Origin: JAAYFJ01 sp964344295
Lineage (GTDB): Bacteria > Bacillota > Clostridia > Tissierellales > Peptoniphilaceae
DNA: 19,205 bases
Direction of reading: 5' to 3'
Assembly (NCBI GenBank): GCA_964344295.1
Contig: CAYFMR010000017.1
Coordinates: 1 to 19,205, forward strand
Shown: positions 15,162 to 19,205 of the stretch, piece by piece
Layout: each line of letters starts with the position of its first letter
Numbering within the stretch: the first letter of the stretch is position 1
Made by a program: the position numbers and the translations under genes
Notes under the pieces: model-generated
What the model was told of the DNA's origin: nothing
The model's input: the letters and a program-made list of their open reading frames with translations, nothing else
Databases searched by the model: none

Positions 15162-18028
15162 TGGGTGCTTTTCAATTGCTAAGAACCCAGGAGATGCCGG
15201 AACAACAGGCCCTGGGACAGATTTGGGAGCACGAAAAAACAGGGGCGCGCCTCTTTACCATGAGTTGCGACGATGACAACAAAGTCTTTGGTATCGGCTT
15301 TCGCACGCCGCCGGAAGATTCCACCGGGGTAGCACACATTGTAGAACACTGCGTGCTTTCCGGCTCCAGGAAGTTTAAGACCAAAGAGCCTTTTATGGAC
15401 TTGGTGCAGTCGTCATTGCAGACATTTTTAAATGCCATGACTTATCCAGACCGCACGATTTATCCCGTGGCTTCTCGTCACGATAAGGATTTTCGCCAGC
15501 TGATGGACGTGTATTTGGATGCAGTGTTTTTCCCCTCTATGGGGGAAAATCCCTATACCTTTGCCCAAGAGGGCTGGCATTATGAACGGGATGAAGCAGG
15601 TAAGCTAGGGGTCAGCGGCGTGGTGTATAACGAAATGCATGGTGCTATGTCCATGCCGGCAGCCCAGGCAGAGGATGTGATGGCGCGAGAATTTCGAAAA
15701 GGCACCATCTATGCACACAATAGCGGCGGGGATCCCTATCACATCCCCGATTTGACGTATGAAGAATTTCTGGCCTTTCATCGCCGATACTACCATCCGT
15801 CCAATAGCTACCTCTTCCTCTACGGCAACATGGACTTAGAGGAGACCATGCAGTTTATCGACGAGGAATACTTGTCACAATTCGAGAGGCAGGCCATCGA
15901 TTCCGCCATTGCGCCGGATACACCTTGGACGGCGCCAAAGCCATTAAAGGAATTGCACTATGGTTTGCAGGAGGGAGAGGACCCCTCTGGCAAATCCTTT
16001 TTGACCTATCATTGGTTGGTCGGAGACGGCAGTTCTGCATTAGATGGAGTCGTGCGTTCGCTGATGGCCGAAGTGTTGGCAGATGCGGATACGGCTCCGC
16101 TCAAAGAAAAGCTCTTGGATGCAGGTATTGGAGAAGATGTGTATATCACCACGGGTACAGGTAAGAGCCTGGACTTTACCTTGACGGTAAAAAATGCGAA
16201 AAAAGAAGACGGACCGCGATTTGTGGCCATTGTCGAAGAAGAACTGAAGCGGTTAGCTGAGGAAGGGTTGCCAGAGAACCTTTTGCGCAGTCGCTTAAAC
16301 CTCTTTTCGTTTCAATGCCGGGAAGGCTCTGGGTACCCCACAAAGGGCTTAATCTATTACCTGACCGCCATGGGCCTTTGGGTTTATGACGGAGACCCCA
16401 TGGAAATGTTAGGCTATGAAAAACTCTTGGTCATACTGGAGGAGGGCTTAACAAATGGCCTCTACCAACGTTGGATTCAAGAAAAGCTCCTCGACAACCC
16501 CCATCGCCAAGTGATCTTTGTGCATGGGGAGCCGGGATTGTTGGAACGCAAAGATGGGGCATTCCGAGAAGCCTTGGCAGAAAAGCAAAAGACCATGACA
16601 GAGGACGAGCTAGAAGAGGTGGACCGCTTGGAGGCAGAACTCAATGCGATGCAACTGGAAGAGGATTCTCCGGAAGCCAAGGCCACCATCCCCCGCCTGC
16701 ATATCGAGGATCTGGACGGCAAAGTGCAAGACAGTCCCCTAGAAATCGAGGAAGGGACGATCCCCTACTATTTTTCGCCTCAAGACACCCAAGGGGTCAT
16801 CTACGCCCAATGGCTTTTTGATTTACGGGTGCTATCACCGGAAGAAATGCCTTATGCCGGGCTATTGGCACGACTTTTAGGACGGATGAGCACCGAGACC
16901 TATGATTATGCGGCATTGCAAGATGCGATCTACCTGGAAACCGGTGGCATCGGTGCTTCCACAGCGGTGGTGGCTCATGTCAACGGCGAGGACTTTTCAC
17001 CGTTTTTCTTTATGGAGGGCAAGTGCTTGCCGGGTAAGGAAGCCAAGATGATGGAGTTAATGGAAGAGCTTTTGTACCGCACAGACTTTTCCGACAAGGA
17101 GCGGTTGGCGCGATTGATGACCATGGATCGCACTCGGGATGAGGAAGACATGATTCCCGGTGGCCACCAACTGGTTTTGGATCGTACCGGTGCCATGTTA
17201 AGTGATGCTCTGGCGATTGACGAGTTGGTGGGCGGGACGGAATACTACCTCATCGCTAAAAAATGGCAGCAAGATGGGGTGGAGTTAGCCGAGAAACTCA
17301 CCAGCGTGGCGCGCAAACTCTTCGGCTCCGACCATGCCCGTTTTTTTGTCACGGCAAAGCCGGAAGACAAAGAGAAGATGCGAGAACTGCTAGTGCAGCA
17401 TACGCCGGCAGCTACCGGCCTGCCCCTACGTCACGATCCCTATGCCAAGGGAGTCGTCGGAGAAGGCCTGTTAACCTCGGCAAAGGTCAACTTTGTGAGC
17501 CTAGGTATGATCTTGCCGGACTATCCGGCGACGGGATTGACAGTCTTGTTAAACCAACTGATTTCCGATGGTTACCTACATACCTACATTCGTGCCAAAG
17601 GCGGGGCCTATGGAGCGGGACTGACCATCAGCCGCACAGGACTGATGCGCACCTACTCTTACCGAGATCCCAACGTATTGGAAACCCTAGATGTCTATCG
17701 AGGCATTGGCGAATTCTTGGAAAATTTCACCATGGACCATGAGGCGCTAGAGCGCATCATCATCGGGGCGACCAACAAATTTAATCCGCCGTTGACGCCG
17801 TCGCAAAAAGGCAAATCGGCATTGGCCAGATACTTAAGTGGCATGACCACGGCAAGTTTGGAACGAGAACTCCAAGAAGTTTTGGAAGCGACACCGGAAA
17901 CCATTCGGGCCATGGCCCCTTACTTTGCGCAAATTAAGGCAGCCCAAGCCGTTAGCGTCCTGGGCAATGCCACCTTACTGCGCACCTTGGAACGAGAACT
18001 GCCCCACCAAATCAACCTGGGCATTTAA
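15161..18028 (+). CDS. M16C zinc metallopeptidase (presequence protease / PreP-like)
   Basis: A 955-residue pitrilysin-family peptidase, the full length of PreP-type enzymes, which degrade oligopeptides in a closed chamber of two halves. The inverted zinc motif HxxEH is HIVEH (His59, Glu62, His63), and the third ligand is Glu158 in VVYNEM, about 95 residues later as in M16C members. The central region contains the charged linker (about 475-520) and the M16C-associated domain. The C-terminal half has the GGAYGAG substrate-binding segment (Tyr817). No signal peptide is seen, so it is probably cytoplasmic. It overlaps the thioredoxin-fold gene by one base. Peptide turnover would fit an amino-acid-fermenting organism. 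Confidence 0.93.
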   Translation: MGAFQLLRTQEMPEQQALGQIWEHEKTGARLFTMSCDDDNKVFGIGFRTPPEDSTGVAHIVEHCVLSGSRKFKTKEPFMDLVQSSLQTFLNAMTYPDRTIYPVASRHDKDFRQLMDVYLDAVFFPSMGENPYTFAQEGWHYERDEAGKLGVSGVVYNEMHGAMSMPAAQAEDVMAREFRKGTIYAHNSGGDPYHIPDLTYEEFLAFHRRYYHPSNSYLFLYGNMDLEETMQFIDEEYLSQFERQAIDSAIAPDTPWTAPKPLKELHYGLQEGEDPSGKSFLTYHWLVGDGSSALDGVVRSLMAEVLADADTAPLKEKLLDAGIGEDVYITTGTGKSLDFTLTVKNAKKEDGPRFVAIVEEELKRLAEEGLPENLLRSRLNLFSFQCREGSGYPTKGLIYYLTAMGLWVYDGDPMEMLGYEKLLVILEEGLTNGLYQRWIQEKLLDNPHRQVIFVHGEPGLLERKDGAFREALAEKQKTMTEDELEEVDRLEAELNAMQLEEDSPEAKATIPRLHIEDLDGKVQDSPLEIEEGTIPYYFSPQDTQGVIYAQWLFDLRVLSPEEMPYAGLLARLLGRMSTETYDYAALQDAIYLETGGIGASTAVVAHVNGEDFSPFFFMEGKCLPGKEAKMMELMEELLYRTDFSDKERLARLMTMDRTRDEEDMIPGGHQLVLDRTGAMLSDALAIDELVGGTEYYLIAKKWQQDGVELAEKLTSVARKLFGSDHARFFVTAKPEDKEKMRELLVQHTPAATGLPLRHDPYAKGVVGEGLLTSAKVNFVSLGMILPDYPATGLTVLLNQLISDGYLHTYIRAKGGAYGAGLTISRTGLMRTYSYRDPNVLETLDVYRGIGEFLENFTMDHEALERIIIGATNKFNPPLTPSQKGKSALARYLSGMTTASLERELQEVLEATPETIRAMAPYFAQIKAAQAVSVLGNATLLRTLERELPHQINLGI

Positions 18029-18334
18029 TGAGACAAATGAAATGGAAGCGTATGCTGAGGACCGATTCAAAACCGCAATCGGTCCTCCATTTTCACTGGA
18101 GGATGAGAACCGAAGGTGAACGCGCAAGGGCCGAATCACCATGTAAACCGGGTCGACCTCCTTGGAGGAGGAAGAGCTGCATAGCAAACTATGACTGCAG
18201 ATAAAATTTCCCTTGCCAGGCGGAAACGTGTCGAAAAAGGCGGGGGAGCAGGGGAGGTTTACGACCTGAGGACGTAAGGGGGACGGAAAAACCGCCAGGA
18301 TCCTGCCTTAGGAGAGAATAAAGGAGGGAGACGC
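18029..18334 (+). ncRNA. Candidate structured leader RNA, family not recognised
   Basis: A 306-base non-coding stretch directly before an ABC exporter gene, dense in perfect inverted repeats: an 11-bp helix (18057-18067 with 18077-18087), a competing 6-bp helix (18084-18089 with 18097-18102), GGTGA/TCACC (18115-18119 with 18136-18140), CCTCC/GGAGG (18157-18161 with 18164-18168), a CATAG/CTATG hairpin inside CTGCA/TGCAG (18177-18200), GGCGG/CCGCC (18219-18223 with 18292-18296), GCAGG/CCTGC (18248-18252 with 18302-18306) and AGGT/ACCT (18255-18267). No T-run terminator follows, so control of translation is more likely than of termination. CCTCC segments could mask the AAGGAGGG ribosome-binding site at 18321-18328. 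I could not match the conserved cores of common riboswitches, T-boxes, 6S, SRP or RNase P RNA. Confidence 0.55.
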
Positions 18335-19205
18335 ATGATAGTCGAAGCGAAGAATCTGGTCAAACGTTATGGTGATCTGTTGGCCTTAGATCACTTTAAT
18401 CTGTCTATTGAAGAGGGAGAAATCTACGGACTGCTAGGGCCCAACGGCAGCGGCAAAAGCACCTTGATCCACTGTCTGTCTCCCTTTTACGCTACGATGA
18501 GGGAGAGGTGAAGCTCTTTGGGGAAAAGATGACGGCGGAAAGCTATGAGTTGAAAAAACGCATCGGATTGGTGATGCAAGAGGTGGGTGTCTACGAGGAG
18601 TTGACCGTGGAAGAGAACATCGTCTATTTTTGCTCCCTGTATATCTCCGATAAACATGAGCTCAAAGAGTCCGTAGAAGAGGTCCTGGACTTTGTACAGT
18701 TAAAAGAAGTGCGCAAGTCTCGCCCCAGACAGCTCTCCGGCGGGATGCTCCGACGTCTCAACCTGGCTTGCGGCATCGCCCACAAACCGGAGCTGATCAT
18801 CCTGGACGAGCCGACGGTGGCCATTGACGCCCAAAGTCGGCGCCAGATCCTGGAGGGCATTAAGGAGCTGAGCCGTCGGGGCAAGACGGTGCTCTATACG
18901 ACACATTATATGGAAGAGGTGGAATTTCTTTGCGATCGACTCACCATTATGGATAAAGGCAGGGAACTGGTCAGCGGGACCCAGCGGAGATTCGCGCCCT
19001 TTCCCGCATTGGGGAGACTGTGGAGGCGGAGATCTTCAACCTTCCGGAAACGGCCTTGGTGGACCTGCGAAAGATGGAGCAGACCCGGGAAGTCCACTAC
19101 GACAAGGGGGTGCTCACCGTTCTCTTTGACAAGGGACCCAGCCGACTCATTCCCCTACTTCATTACTTGGATGCGGAAGGCGTTGAGGTCCTCAATCTCA
19201 ACGTG
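18335..19205 (+). pseudogene. ABC-2-type exporter ATP-binding protein, two frameshifts, incomplete at window end
   Basis: An ATPase of the NatA/CcmA-like exporter class. Joined frames show, in order, a first strand MIVEAKNLVKRYGDLLALD, Walker A GPNGSGKST (35-43), Q-loop VMQEVGVYEELTVEEN, the signature LSGGMLRRL, Walker B LIILDEPT, and the switch His in TTHYMEE. As read, translation from ATG 18335 stops at 18511 after 58 residues. Homology resumes in the -1 frame (SLLRYDEGEV) from about 18481, and shifts -1 again at about 18985 (after SGTQ). Each site looks like loss of one base. AAGGAGGG (18321-18328) precedes the start, and the structured leader lies upstream. The permease partner is presumably beyond the window. 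A non-functional gene or sequence errors are both possible. Confidence 0.8.

Noticed and set aside
18029..18334. Cobalamin or c-di-AMP (ydaO) riboswitch
   Set aside because: GCCAGGATCCTGCC near 18294-18307 resembles a B12 box and GGGCCGAATC near 18128-18137 resembles a ydaO segment, but the remaining conserved core sequences of each family are missing.
18476..18490. Programmed frameshift in the ABC ATPase gene at CCCTTTT
   Set aside because: The heptamer is not in the register required for tandem -1 slippage, and a second unrelated shift occurs 500 bases later.

Overview
The window reads as a chromosomal segment of an anaerobic, Gram-positive-type member of the Bacillota (Clostridia/Tissierellia-like). 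The reasons are DnaD/DnaI-type helicase loading, strong AGGAGG ribosome-binding sites, an S-layer-homology (SLH) surface protein, an oxygen-sensitive indolepyruvate:ferredoxin oxidoreductase, and YruB-type glutaredoxins with a DUF1858 redox-disulfide protein. I cannot name the genus from sequence alone. No rRNA, tRNA, CRISPR array, insertion sequence or prophage gene is visible.

Layout. 1-992: a terminator of an upstream gene, then an isolated AT-rich lipoprotein gene with its own promoter and a non-coding stretch. 993-6316: a tightly packed replication operon of DUF2232/YybS membrane protein, ribosomal protein L9, replicative helicase DnaB, a GNAT acetyltransferase, a DnaD-domain protein with two C-terminal repeats, and a DnaI-like AAA+ helicase loader. 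From dnaB on, genes overlap or abut. GdpP, which often sits between yybS and rplI in Bacillota, is absent here. 6317-7120: a small redox operon with two glutaredoxin genes in a perfect 260-bp tandem duplication, a DUF1858 protein and a strong terminator. 7121-9686: an SLH-anchored papain/C39-like cysteine peptidase gene broken by one frameshift between its catalytic His and the Asp/Asn region. 9687-12300: a hairpin-rich leader followed by iorA and iorB and a bidirectional terminator. 12311-14777 (minus strand): the lipid II flippase gene murJ followed by an unrecognised two-TM protein with a lipocalin-like C-terminus. 14778-18028: a divergent promoter region, a fourth CxxC thioredoxin-fold protein, and a one-base-overlapping 955-residue M16C (presequence-protease-like) metallopeptidase. 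18029-18334: a 306-nt non-coding leader with many perfect, partly mutually exclusive helices that I could not assign to a known RNA family. 18335-19205: the start of an ABC exporter ATPase carrying two single-base frameshifts and running off the window.

The most interesting items are the unassigned structured leader before the ABC exporter, the exact glutaredoxin duplication, the competing hairpins between the SLH gene and iorA, and the combined helicase/loader operon. The three frameshifts (one at about 8521, two in the ABC gene) are all net -1; whether they are real pseudogenizing mutations or sequence errors cannot be settled from the window.
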